DNA from: an uncultured Spirochaetota bacterium
Lineage (GTDB): Bacteria > Spirochaetota > Spirochaetia > Treponematales > Rectinemataceae
Direction of reading: 5' to 3'
Assembly (NCBI GenBank): GCA_903821875.1
Contig: CAIJMU010000153.1
Location: forward strand, 1-43,638
Length of the DNA stretch: 43,638 bases
The notes beneath the pieces are model-generated. The model searched no databases. It was not told the origin of the DNA and worked only from the letters and a program-made list of their open reading frames with translations. Made by a program: the position numbers and the translations under genes. Shown here piece after piece: positions 15,632 to 22,781 of this stretch (the first letter of the stretch is position 1; each line of letters begins with the position of its first letter).

Positions 15632-16063
15632 TTAGCCGGCGATGTTGACGCCGACACTGTTCTGGCTGCCTGTCTGGACGCCTCTGGCGGCTTCGGTCCA
15701 GGCATTTCTCAGGCCGTCGAGCTGGTTGCGGACGGTGCGGATGCGCTTCCTGTCCTTGACCAGATTGGCTTCCATGATTTCTTTGTTGAACCAGACGTAG
15801 AGCGCGAAGAGGTTCTGGGCGATCTCCCCGCCGGCATCGAAATCAAGGCTTGCCATGAGCTCGGTCACGATATCCTGGGTCTTGGAGAGGGCAGTGTTCA
15901 CCTTCTCGATATACTCGGGATGTTTTTTGAGGTCATGCTCCAGGAATTCGAGGGCCCGGTCGCATTGCTTGACTGCCTCGTCGTAGAGCATCACGACGAG
16001 CTGCCCCGGACTTGCGGTCTTGACCCGGATTTCACGATATGCGGCGAGCGGCTTGCTGTTCAT
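15632..16063 (-). CDS. fliS: Flagellin export chaperone FliS
   Basis: 143 residues, with typical FliS features: an N-terminal YREIRVKTASPGQLVVMLYDEAVKQ segment, a following helical bundle, and ANLVKDRKRIRTVRNQLDGLRNAW near the C-terminus. FliS binds the disordered C-terminus of flagellin in the cytoplasm and prevents premature polymerisation. It is first in a two-gene operon with the flgN-like gene. A possible sigma28 promoter lies 36-63 bp upstream. Confidence 0.93.
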   Translation of the reverse strand: MNSKPLAAYREIRVKTASPGQLVVMLYDEAVKQCDRALEFLEHDLKKHPEYIEKVNTALSKTQDIVTELMASLDFDAGGEIAQNLFALYVWFNKEIMEANLVKDRKRIRTVRNQLDGLRNAWTEAARGVQTGSQNSVGVNIAG

Positions 16064-16098
16064 TCCTCTGGTTCCCCTCTCTCAGGATTCATCATCGA

Positions 16099-16126
16099 AT
16101 GTCGGCCGTCCCAGGAATCGCCTTGA
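16099..16126 (-). promoter_or_regulatory. Possible sigma28 flagellar promoter of fliS
   Basis: On the minus strand TCAA, a 16-bp spacer, then GCCGACAT, compared with the consensus TAAA-N15-GCCGATAA. The predicted start is about 25 bp before the fliS ATG. The spacing is one base long and two bases differ, so this is moderate evidence. Confidence 0.42.
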
Positions 16127-16190
16127 GGGAAAAGACCAAAGCGATCGGCCGGTTTCGCGTCCCTGCTACGGGCAGGGCTTGGTCGAGGGC

Positions 16191-16694
16191 TCAATTGGGC
16201 AACTTCCCGGTGCTGTTCCAGGTTTCGATGAGCTGAAAGGCGGAATTGATCCGCGCTGAAGTCTCGGTGGCCCGTTTCATGCTTGCAGGATCGCCGGCGT
16301 GGCGGTCTGGATGATGCTGCATCAGCAGTTTCTTATACTTCGCTTTTACCTCGTCGAAGGGTCGACCGAAGGCAAGGCCCATGGTCTGGTAGGCTGCAAC
16401 CAGGCGAGGGTCAGGGGCTGCGGCAGCCTCAGCCTTGGCGGCTGCTTCTGCGCGGGCCCGCTCTCTCGCTTCCCTGGCAGCCCGGGCTGCGGAGTCTTCT
16501 TTTTTGCCAACGGCAAGAAAGTCGTCTAGCTCGCTCATGGCCGAGTCGAAATCCGCGTCACCGCTCTTGTGGACCTTTCCCGAGCCGTGGTCAGCAGCGA
16601 TGCCGTGGGCAGCACCAATGCCCTGTGTTGCCCATGACTTGATCAGGCGTCCGAAGCGGTCGAATATCTCATCCACGTTCGAGGGTCTCCACAT
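16191..16694 (-). CDS. J-domain (DnaJ-like) co-chaperone
   Basis: 167 residues with the J-domain at the C-terminus rather than the N-terminus. The HPD motif is at about 128-130 (LLMQHHPDRHAGD), preceded by a basic helix (EVKAKYKKLL). The N-terminal half is an Ala/Glu/Arg-rich helix linked to a region with a possible amphipathic segment (IFDRFGRLIKSW). It lacks Gly/Phe and zinc domains, so it is not DnaJ itself. It should stimulate an Hsp70 on a special client; the client is unknown. It is divergent from psuK. Confidence 0.83.
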   Translation of the reverse strand: MWRPSNVDEIFDRFGRLIKSWATQGIGAAHGIAADHGSGKVHKSGDADFDSAMSELDDFLAVGKKEDSAARAAREARERARAEAAAKAEAAAAPDPRLVAAYQTMGLAFGRPFDEVKAKYKKLLMQHHPDRHAGDPASMKRATETSARINSAFQLIETWNSTGKLPN

Positions 16695-16758
16695 CAGTCA
16701 AGGAGGTCGGAATGGCGGTATTCTAGCCCAAGCAGGACTTCAATTCAAGGAGCGGGCA

Positions 16759-17877
16759 ATGTCCGAGGCGAATGGATGGATGGCGGTTGTCGTCGGGGGT
16801 ATGAACCTCGACATACAGGGGAGGGCCGCCGAAGTCGGCCTCTCGGCCGAAGTCGGCTTAACTTTAACGGCCGAAGTCGGCTTAACCGCCGAAGTCGGCT
16901 TAACCGCCGAAGTCGGCTTAACCGCCGAAGTCGGCTTAACCGCCGACTCACACCCGGGGAGGGTGGTGGAAAGTTCGGGCGGGGTTGGACGGAACATCGC
17001 AGAGAACCTGAAGCGTCTCGGGCTCGAGGTCTCCCTCCTGACGGTCATTGCGGGAGATGCACGCGCACTCAGGCTCGCGGAGGCAACCCGGGCCCTCGGC
17101 ATCGATCTTTCGCTATCGTTCCGGCTCGAGTCCGGACGCTGCCCTACCTATCTCTGTCTCCTCGATCCAGAGGGGCGCCTCGTGGCGGCGGTCTCTGACA
17201 TGGATGCGATCGACAGCTTGACGCCAGAGCTGATCGAGCAGCGTTTTGAGGCCCTCGACAGGGCAGACCTTCTGGTACTGGATGCCAACCTCCCTGCGCC
17301 CTCCATCGAGGCCCTCGCCCGGCGCTATGGCCGCGGCGGCGTACTGGCGCTGCAGGGAAGGAAGCGTCCCCTCCTGGCCTATGACCCCGTATCGGTTGCC
17401 AAGGCAGGTAGGGCACGATCCGTCCTTTCATGCTTCGACCTCATCAAGCCGAACCGCGCCGAAGCTGCGCTGCTCGCAGGATTCAGGGGGGATCCCGCGT
17501 CAGGGCCTGGGCGCCAGGGACTTTCGGCTCTCGCGGATTCCTGGCGGACTGCAAGCTCCAGCGAGAATAGCGCCTGCTATATCTCCCTGGGGGCCGAAGG
17601 ACTCTTCGTGGAAGGTCAGAGGGAGCGAGCCGGGCGATTTCGTGCTATAGTTCGAGCTCCGGAGATTCCTATGATCAATGTTTCAGGAGCCGGAGACGCT
17701 GCCATTGCAGCCCTCGCCTGGTCGAGCCTCATGGGGGTCCCCGTGGCGGAAAGAGCGAAGCTGGCCGTCACCGCAGCCGCCCTGGCAGCGGCGGCCGATA
17801 CTACAGTCAATCCGGCTCTTGATCCGGAGAGTCTCCGGAGAGCCGCACAAGGAGCTCAGCTTGAAATCCTATCTTGA
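16759..17877 (+). CDS. psuK: Pseudouridine kinase with in-frame tandem-repeat insertion
   Basis: 372 residues, PfkB/ribokinase family. It phosphorylates pseudouridine to pseudouridine 5'-phosphate. Visible signatures are the N-terminal VVVGGMNLDIQGR, SSGGVGRNIAENLKRLG, and the C-terminal anion-hole/catalytic motif NVSGAGDAAIAAL. Between IQGR and SHPGRVVESSGGVG, where relatives have a short loop, there is a run of about six AEVGLT repeats (16828-16947). The frame is kept and the motifs on both sides are intact, so the enzyme may still work. AAGGAG at 16747-16752 sets the start at 16759. psuG overlaps its 3' end. Confidence 0.9.
   Translation: MSEANGWMAVVVGGMNLDIQGRAAEVGLSAEVGLTLTAEVGLTAEVGLTAEVGLTAEVGLTADSHPGRVVESSGGVGRNIAENLKRLGLEVSLLTVIAGDARALRLAEATRALGIDLSLSFRLESGRCPTYLCLLDPEGRLVAAVSDMDAIDSLTPELIEQRFEALDRADLLVLDANLPAPSIEALARRYGRGGVLALQGRKRPLLAYDPVSVAKAGRARSVLSCFDLIKPNRAEAALLAGFRGDPASGPGRQGLSALADSWRTASSSENSACYISLGAEGLFVEGQRERAGRFRAIVRAPEIPMINVSGAGDAAIAALAWSSLMGVPVAERAKLAVTAAALAAAADTTVNPALDPESLRRAAQGAQLEILS
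16828..16947 (+). repeat. 18-bp minisatellite inside psuK
   Basis: The core GCCGAAGTCGGC occurs six times, at 16828, 16846, 16870, 16888, 16906 and 16924, with a seventh truncated copy at 16942. The step is 18 bp except once (24 bp, an extra Leu-Thr). The repeat unit GCCGAAGTCGGCTTAACC encodes A-E-V-G-L-T. The core is nearly palindromic (GCCGA-AG-TCGGC). The last four units are identical, which indicates recent expansion by slippage. Confidence 0.95.
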
Positions 17878-18805
17878 GACTGGACGAGAGGTCGCCGAAG
17901 CCCTTGCATCTGGCAGGCCCGTGGTCGCCCTCGAATCGACGATCATATCGCATGGGATGCCCTGGCCGAAGAATGTCGAGACAGCGCTTCTCGTCGAGGA
18001 GACTGTCCGCGCGAACGGAGCGGTTCCGGCCACGATAGCTGTCATCGAGGGTGTCCTCAAGGCCGGTCTCGAGCGTTCCGAGATCGAGCGCCTCGGCAAG
18101 GCCGGCCTGGCCGTGATCAAGGCGAGCCGCCGTGACCTCCCACGGCTCGTCGCCTTCGGTCTCGACGGGGCGACCACCGTAGCTGCCACCATGATCATCG
18201 CTGCAAAGGCGGGCATCCGCGTCTTCGCCACTGGCGGCATTGGAGGCGTCCACCGTGGCGCCGAGACGAGCTGGGATGTCTCGGCAGACCTCGAGGAACT
18301 GGCCCACACCCAGGTCGCGGTCGTGTGCGCAGGCGCCAAGGCCATCCTTGACCTCGAAAAGACCCTCGAGTTCCTCGAGACAAGGGGAGTGCCCGTCATC
18401 GGCTATGGTACCGACGAACTGCCGGCCTTCTATTCGGCGCGCTCGGGCCTGAAGCTCGAGGAGCGCGAGGATGAGCCTGAGGGCATCGCGCGGCGCATGA
18501 TCGCCACCTGGGGACTCGGGTTTCCCTCCGGGCTCGTTGTCGCCAACCCCGTTCCAGCTTCCATGTCCATGAACCCCGACATCATCGAGGCTGCCATCGG
18601 TGACGCACTCAAGGCTGCCCAGACCGCGCGGGTCAAGGGCAAGGAGGTGACACCCTTCCTTTTGGCCAAGATCAAGGAACTCACTTCAGGCGAGAGCCTC
18701 GAGTCCAATATTGCCCTGGTTCTGAACAACGCGGCCCTCGCCGCCAGGATCGCCGTCGAGTATGCCCGCCTCATGCGCGCCCAGCCTCAGTCGGCTGTGT
18801 GCTGA
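17861..18805 (+). CDS. psuG: Pseudouridine-5'-phosphate glycosidase
   Basis: 314 residues. It cleaves pseudouridine 5'-phosphate to uracil and ribose 5-phosphate. Family signatures are clear: VVALESTIISHGMPWP near the N-terminus, GLDGATTVAATM, FATGGIGGVHRG, and NPVPASMSMN later. The TTG at 17861 is preceded by AAGGAG six bases upstream and lies 17 bp inside psuK, so the two are translationally coupled. The length equals that of known PsuG proteins. With psuK it makes a complete pseudouridine salvage route from RNA turnover. Confidence 0.93.
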   Translation: MKSYLETGREVAEALASGRPVVALESTIISHGMPWPKNVETALLVEETVRANGAVPATIAVIEGVLKAGLERSEIERLGKAGLAVIKASRRDLPRLVAFGLDGATTVAATMIIAAKAGIRVFATGGIGGVHRGAETSWDVSADLEELAHTQVAVVCAGAKAILDLEKTLEFLETRGVPVIGYGTDELPAFYSARSGLKLEEREDEPEGIARRMIATWGLGFPSGLVVANPVPASMSMNPDIIEAAIGDALKAAQTARVKGKEVTPFLLAKIKELTSGESLESNIALVLNNAALAARIAVEYARLMRAQPQSAVC

Positions 18806-18857
18806 AGGCATAGATCGGGAAGGCGGTAGCCTCGGGAGCGCTCCTTCTGTATATTTG

Positions 18858-18895
18858 CTCCGCGACTGGACGGCCATCGCCGCCGGTACGCGGAG
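18858..18895 (+). promoter_or_regulatory. Leader hairpin covering the ecfA ribosome site
   Basis: CTCCGCG (18858-18864) can pair with CGCGGAG (18889-18895), which contains the GGAG ribosome site of the ATG at 18901. The loop is 24 nt. Pairing would hide the ribosome site, so translational control is possible. I see no known riboswitch fold. Confidence 0.35.
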
Positions 18896-18900
18896 TGTGA

Positions 18901-20547
18901 ATGAGTCTCATCGAGTTCCGTGAGCTGTCCTTTTCCTGGCCCGGCTCTGGTAGGCCAGCGGTCGATAGCCTCAGCCTCGACATCGGGGAGGGGGAATACC
19001 TTGCGATAGTCGGCCCCAATGGTTCTGGCAAGTCGAGCATCCTGCGCCTGATGACAGGGCTCCGTGTCCCGGATTCAGGCAGCGTCCGGGTCGCGGGTCT
19101 CGATGCCTCCAATCCAGACAATTGGCGGAATATCCGCTCGTCGCTCGCCTTGGTCTTCCAGTCACCCTTGGATCAGGTCGTCTCCACAGTAGTCGAGGAG
19201 GACGTAGCCTTCGGGCCCGAAAACCTCGGCCTCGGTCGCTCCGAGATCGGTCGGCGTGTCGATGAGGCGCTCGAGGTCGTGGGTCTTTCAGAGGAGCGTC
19301 GAAGCCCTCCGCACTTCCTTTCAGCCGGCCAGCAGCAGCGCCTCGCCGTGGCTGGAGCCCTTGCGATGCGACCGCGCTGCATTGCCTTCGACGAGGCTAC
19401 GGCCATGCTTGACCCACCCTCGCGCCTGTCCATCCTCGCGCTGATGGATCGTCTCAATGCCGAGGGAGTTACCATCATCCATGTTACCCACGACATGACC
19501 GAGGCTGTCCGCGCACATCGCATCATCAGGCTTGAAAGCGGGAAGATCGCCTTCGATGGCGGGCCGGGGAGATTTCTGGAAGCCCTGGACGGAGGCCCTG
19601 GCTTCCCCCCCGCCGCGCGAGGAGCGCGGAAGGCCGGCCTCGCGCCGATCCCCGGGGAGGACTCGAGGGGCCTGGCCGCGCGAATGGTCGCAGCAGGCAG
19701 CATGCCGGGTGCTTCAATGCAAGCAATTAGTACGAGTACCCCTGCGGGCCTTGGTTGGTCGCCGGACCCTGCCTTCGCGCTCGAGGCTGCGGGATACGCC
19801 TATCTGTCAGGGACAGGGATGGAGCGCCGGGCCATTTCCGCTGTGAGCTACTCGCAGCCGCGCGGCAGTCTCCTGGCTATCGTCGGCCATACAGGCTCGG
19901 GAAAATCCACGGTCCTGCAACTCCTCAATGCCCTTTCGCGGCCGAGCGAGGGTAGGGTCCTTGGCTTTGGTGAGGACCCCGCAGCCCCAGGGACCGACCT
20001 GCGCAGGTTCCGCATGCGGGCTCCTTTAGCCATCCAGCGGCCAGAGTCGGCTCTCTTCGAACAGTATGCCGGGGACGATGTAGCCTTCGGACCGCGCAAC
20101 CAGGGTTTGTCGGGAGAGGCGCTGGTCGCACGCGTCCGCAGCGCGATGGAGCGCGTCGGCCTGTCCTTCGACGATTTCCGGGACCGCCGGTCGCGGGCCT
20201 TGTCGGGAGGGGAGAGGAGGCGCCTCGCGCTGGCAGGTGTCCTTGCCCTCGCCCCCGAGGGCCTCTTGCTCGACGAACCCACCCAGGCCCTGGATCCCGA
20301 AGGCCGCGAGCTGGTTCTCAAGCTTTTGCTGGAACTCGTGGAGGCGGGCAGCACCCTTGCCTTTTCGACACACTCGATGGAAGAGGCCGCCCTTGCCGAC
20401 CTTGTTGCCATCCTGCGGAAAGGCGAACTCGTGGCCTTTGGCCCACCCGATGAGTTGTTCGGAAACTCGTACCAGGCCGAATGGGGCGTTGGCAGGCCCT
20501 TTGCCTTCGAACTCGCTTCAGAGCTGGCGAAGCTGGAGGCTTCATGA
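18901..20547 (+). CDS. Fused ECF-transporter ATPase (EcfA1-EcfA2 in one chain)
   Basis: 548 residues with two complete ABC ATPase domains. The first has Walker A GPNGSGKSS, signature LSAGQQQRLAVAG and CIAFDEATAM. The second has GHTGSGKST, LSGGERRRLALAG and LLLDEPTQAL. A ~60-residue Gly/Ala-rich linker lies between them. In most bacteria EcfA and EcfA' are separate genes; here they are fused. They power vitamin uptake with EcfT and an S component, whose genes follow. The stop overlaps the ecfT start by 4 bp. Confidence 0.92.
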   Translation: MSLIEFRELSFSWPGSGRPAVDSLSLDIGEGEYLAIVGPNGSGKSSILRLMTGLRVPDSGSVRVAGLDASNPDNWRNIRSSLALVFQSPLDQVVSTVVEEDVAFGPENLGLGRSEIGRRVDEALEVVGLSEERRSPPHFLSAGQQQRLAVAGALAMRPRCIAFDEATAMLDPPSRLSILALMDRLNAEGVTIIHVTHDMTEAVRAHRIIRLESGKIAFDGGPGRFLEALDGGPGFPPAARGARKAGLAPIPGEDSRGLAARMVAAGSMPGASMQAISTSTPAGLGWSPDPAFALEAAGYAYLSGTGMERRAISAVSYSQPRGSLLAIVGHTGSGKSTVLQLLNALSRPSEGRVLGFGEDPAAPGTDLRRFRMRAPLAIQRPESALFEQYAGDDVAFGPRNQGLSGEALVARVRSAMERVGLSFDDFRDRRSRALSGGERRRLALAGVLALAPEGLLLDEPTQALDPEGRELVLKLLLELVEAGSTLAFSTHSMEEAALADLVAILRKGELVAFGPPDELFGNSYQAEWGVGRPFAFELASELAKLEAS

Positions 20548-21389
20548 AGGACCTGGAGTTTTTCCGCAATGTCTCGGTCGGCCAGTACCTCGAGTCGGAC
20601 TCGCCGGTGCACCATCTGACGCCAGCGACTAAATTCTTCGCTATTACGATGTTCTTTTTCGCGCTTTTCGCGAACACAGGCGTTGCCGGAACCCTCCTCC
20701 TTGGTCTGCTTGTTGCACTCGCGGCATTGGCTGCACGCGTGAATCCCCTCTCCCTGCTGCGCAGCGTGATCCCTGCCCTTCCTTTCCTGGGTTTCATCGC
20801 CCTGCTCACCCTCGTCTTCCAGCAGGCCAAGGAGGAATCGTCGGTACTGGTCACGCTGGGGCCTTGGCAGCTCCACTCTGCGGCTCTCCTCGCGATAGCC
20901 CTTCTTTTTCTCCGCTTCACAGCCGTCGTCATGGGTATCGGGTTGCTGACGAGCGTCACTTCAGAGCGCGAGATCGCGCACGGTGTGGAGGATTCCCTTC
21001 GGCCCTTGGGCCGCCTGGGTTTTCCAGCCCATGAATTCGCCCTGATCATCGCCATCGCCCTGCGCTTCGTGCCGATCGTCGCGGGTGAGCTCGAAGGCAT
21101 CGTGCGGGCACAGGCTTCGCGCGGCGGAGACTTTGGAAGCTCGGGAATCAATCCGCTCCGCAAGGCGCGGGCCTATCTTCCCCTCTTCGTGCCCCTGGTG
21201 ATCCGAACGCTGGAACGTGCGGAAATCCTCATCGAGGCAATGGAAGCCCGCTGCTGGGTCGGTGCGGGGAGAACACGTTACGCGACGTATAAGAAGGCGC
21301 GCGGTGAGGACCTCATCCGGGCCGGTATCGTCCTCTTTACGATTGCCGACATGGCCTTCGGGCTCACCTTCGGAAGGCGCCTGCCCTAG
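20544..21389 (+). CDS. ecfT: ECF transporter transmembrane subunit EcfT
   Basis: 281 residues with about five or six membrane helices. A soluble coupling region late in the chain carries Ala-Arg-Gly-like motifs: AQASRGGDFG at about 190-200 and IEAMEARCWVGAGRTRY at about 232-248. These coupling helices contact the two ATPase halves. The ATG at 20544 overlaps the ATPase stop. This is the scaffold subunit between the ATPases and the S component. Confidence 0.9.
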   Translation: MKDLEFFRNVSVGQYLESDSPVHHLTPATKFFAITMFFFALFANTGVAGTLLLGLLVALAALAARVNPLSLLRSVIPALPFLGFIALLTLVFQQAKEESSVLVTLGPWQLHSAALLAIALLFLRFTAVVMGIGLLTSVTSEREIAHGVEDSLRPLGRLGFPAHEFALIIAIALRFVPIVAGELEGIVRAQASRGGDFGSSGINPLRKARAYLPLFVPLVIRTLERAEILIEAMEARCWVGAGRTRYATYKKARGEDLIRAGIVLFTIADMAFGLTFGRRLP

Positions 21390-21424
21390 GCGGCGCGATT
21401 TTTCATGCCGGTATGGAGGTTTTT

Positions 21425-21991
21425 ATGGCCAGCGGGATTCCACTGCGCAAGATAGTGATCGCAGGAGCGCTCGGTGCCGTTGCGATCGTGCTCGGGGCTA
21501 CGCGCCTGGGCTTTATTCCCTGGGTTCTCGGGCCTGGCTTCGAACTCACCGTGATGGCAGTCCCGGCGATCATCGGGGCCGTCCTGGAAGGCCCCATCGT
21601 AGGCATGTCTGTCGGCCTGATCTTCGGTGTCTTCAGCATGGTCCAGGATACCAGCGGCCTTTTCAAGAACCCGCTGACGGCCATCCTTCCCCGCGTGCTC
21701 GTCGGTCTGCTGGCCTGGCTCGTCTACCTGCCCTTTGCGAAACGTCTTCCACGAGTCGGCGCCGCCTTCGCCGGCCTTGCTGGAAGCATAGGTAACACTG
21801 TCCTTGTGCTCGGAGCCCTCACCCTCATGTTTCCCAAGACCGTGCCATTTTCGCTTGCGCTCAAGGTGGGCCTGGCCAACGGAGTGATGGAAGCAGTGAT
21901 AGCGGCGGTTCTCACTGTCGCCGTAGTCTCTGCCTGGCGAGGACTGGAGTCGCGAGGCGGGAAGGCGCGATTGGCAGGGGAAGGCGACTGA
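21425..21991 (+). CDS. ECF transporter substrate-binding S component (pantothenate-type by context)
   Basis: 188 residues with about six hydrophobic helices, no signal peptide, similar to the ECF-transporter S-component family. A GGAGG at 21415-21419 five bases before the ATG at 21425 decides the start over the in-frame ATG at 21413. The next gene is a pantothenate-kinase homologue one base downstream, which suggests pantothenate as substrate. That specificity is an inference from neighbourhood; no binding-site residues can be read with confidence. Confidence 0.78.
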   Translation: MASGIPLRKIVIAGALGAVAIVLGATRLGFIPWVLGPGFELTVMAVPAIIGAVLEGPIVGMSVGLIFGVFSMVQDTSGLFKNPLTAILPRVLVGLLAWLVYLPFAKRLPRVGAAFAGLAGSIGNTVLVLGALTLMFPKTVPFSLALKVGLANGVMEAVIAAVLTVAVVSAWRGLESRGGKARLAGEGD

Positions 21992-21992
21992 C

Positions 21993-22781
21993 ATGCTGCT
22001 CGCCCTCGATGCGCGCAACGGGTCCGTCTCGGTGGGATTCCGCGAAGGCGGAACCTGGCTGCTCCGGCGCTCCTTCGGCATGCCGCAGGGGCGGAGCGCC
22101 GACGAGTACGCCCTGCTCTTTTCCCTCACCGAATCCGCTATCGGTGCAACTAGCTTGAAGTCAGCGGTCGACCGGGCGATCCTTTCAAGCGTGGCGCCGG
22201 CCCTCACCGCGCCCCTCGTCGCGGCTGTGGCCTCTGCCTTTGGCGTAGAGGCGAGGGTCGTCGGACCGGGCCTGCGTACGGGCCTCAGGATACGGAGCGA
22301 CCTGCCCCAGGAACTCGGCTCGGACATCGTCTGCTGCGCCGTGGCGGCGCGCGTGATGATTCCCTCCCGCCCCTGCATCGTGATCGACTTCTCGGATGCG
22401 ATTGTCTTTTCCGCAGTGAACTCCGTGGGGGATTTCCTGGGAGCGGCAATAGCGCCTGGAATGGAGGTTTCAGCGCGCGGCTTGCACGAATCAGCTGCCT
22501 TGCTGCCGGTCGTGGGAACCTCCGCGCCCCTTCGCGCGATCGGAAGGAATACACAGGCTTCCATCCAGTCCGGTCTCTATCATGGCTTCTCGGGGCTAGT
22601 GGAAAGGCTCTCCGTGCTGTTCAGGATCGAACTCGAAGAACCGGGATTTCCAGCCTCTGCCATCGAGATACTTGCCACGGGCCGCGGCGCCGGTCGCGAC
22701 ATGGTGAGGTCGCTCGCGCCTTCGCGGGAAGTCGATGACCTGGCTCTCGAAGGGCTCGCCATCATCGACTCCCTCCGCTAG
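21993..22781 (+). CDS. Type III pantothenate kinase homologue with altered motifs
   Basis: 262 residues with the CoaX-type ASKHA layout. The conserved Asp residues remain (start LALDARNG, middle ELGSDI, then VIDFSDAIVF). However, DVGNT is DARNG here, GADR is GSDI, and the phosphate-binding DxGTATT is DFSDAIV. GAAIAPG replaces GGAIxPG. Catalysis may therefore be weak, changed or lost. Normal CoaX phosphorylates pantothenate in the first step of coenzyme A synthesis. It is co-transcribed with the ECF importer, and its stop overlaps the end of the convergent metal ATPase gene. Confidence 0.78.
   Translation: MLLALDARNGSVSVGFREGGTWLLRRSFGMPQGRSADEYALLFSLTESAIGATSLKSAVDRAILSSVAPALTAPLVAAVASAFGVEARVVGPGLRTGLRIRSDLPQELGSDIVCCAVAARVMIPSRPCIVIDFSDAIVFSAVNSVGDFLGAAIAPGMEVSARGLHESAALLPVVGTSAPLRAIGRNTQASIQSGLYHGFSGLVERLSVLFRIELEEPGFPASAIEILATGRGAGRDMVRSLAPSREVDDLALEGLAIIDSLR

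Noticed and set aside
16828-16947. CRISPR-like array
   Set aside because: Units are contiguous 18-bp repeats without unique spacers and encode an in-frame peptide repeat in psuK; it is a minisatellite.
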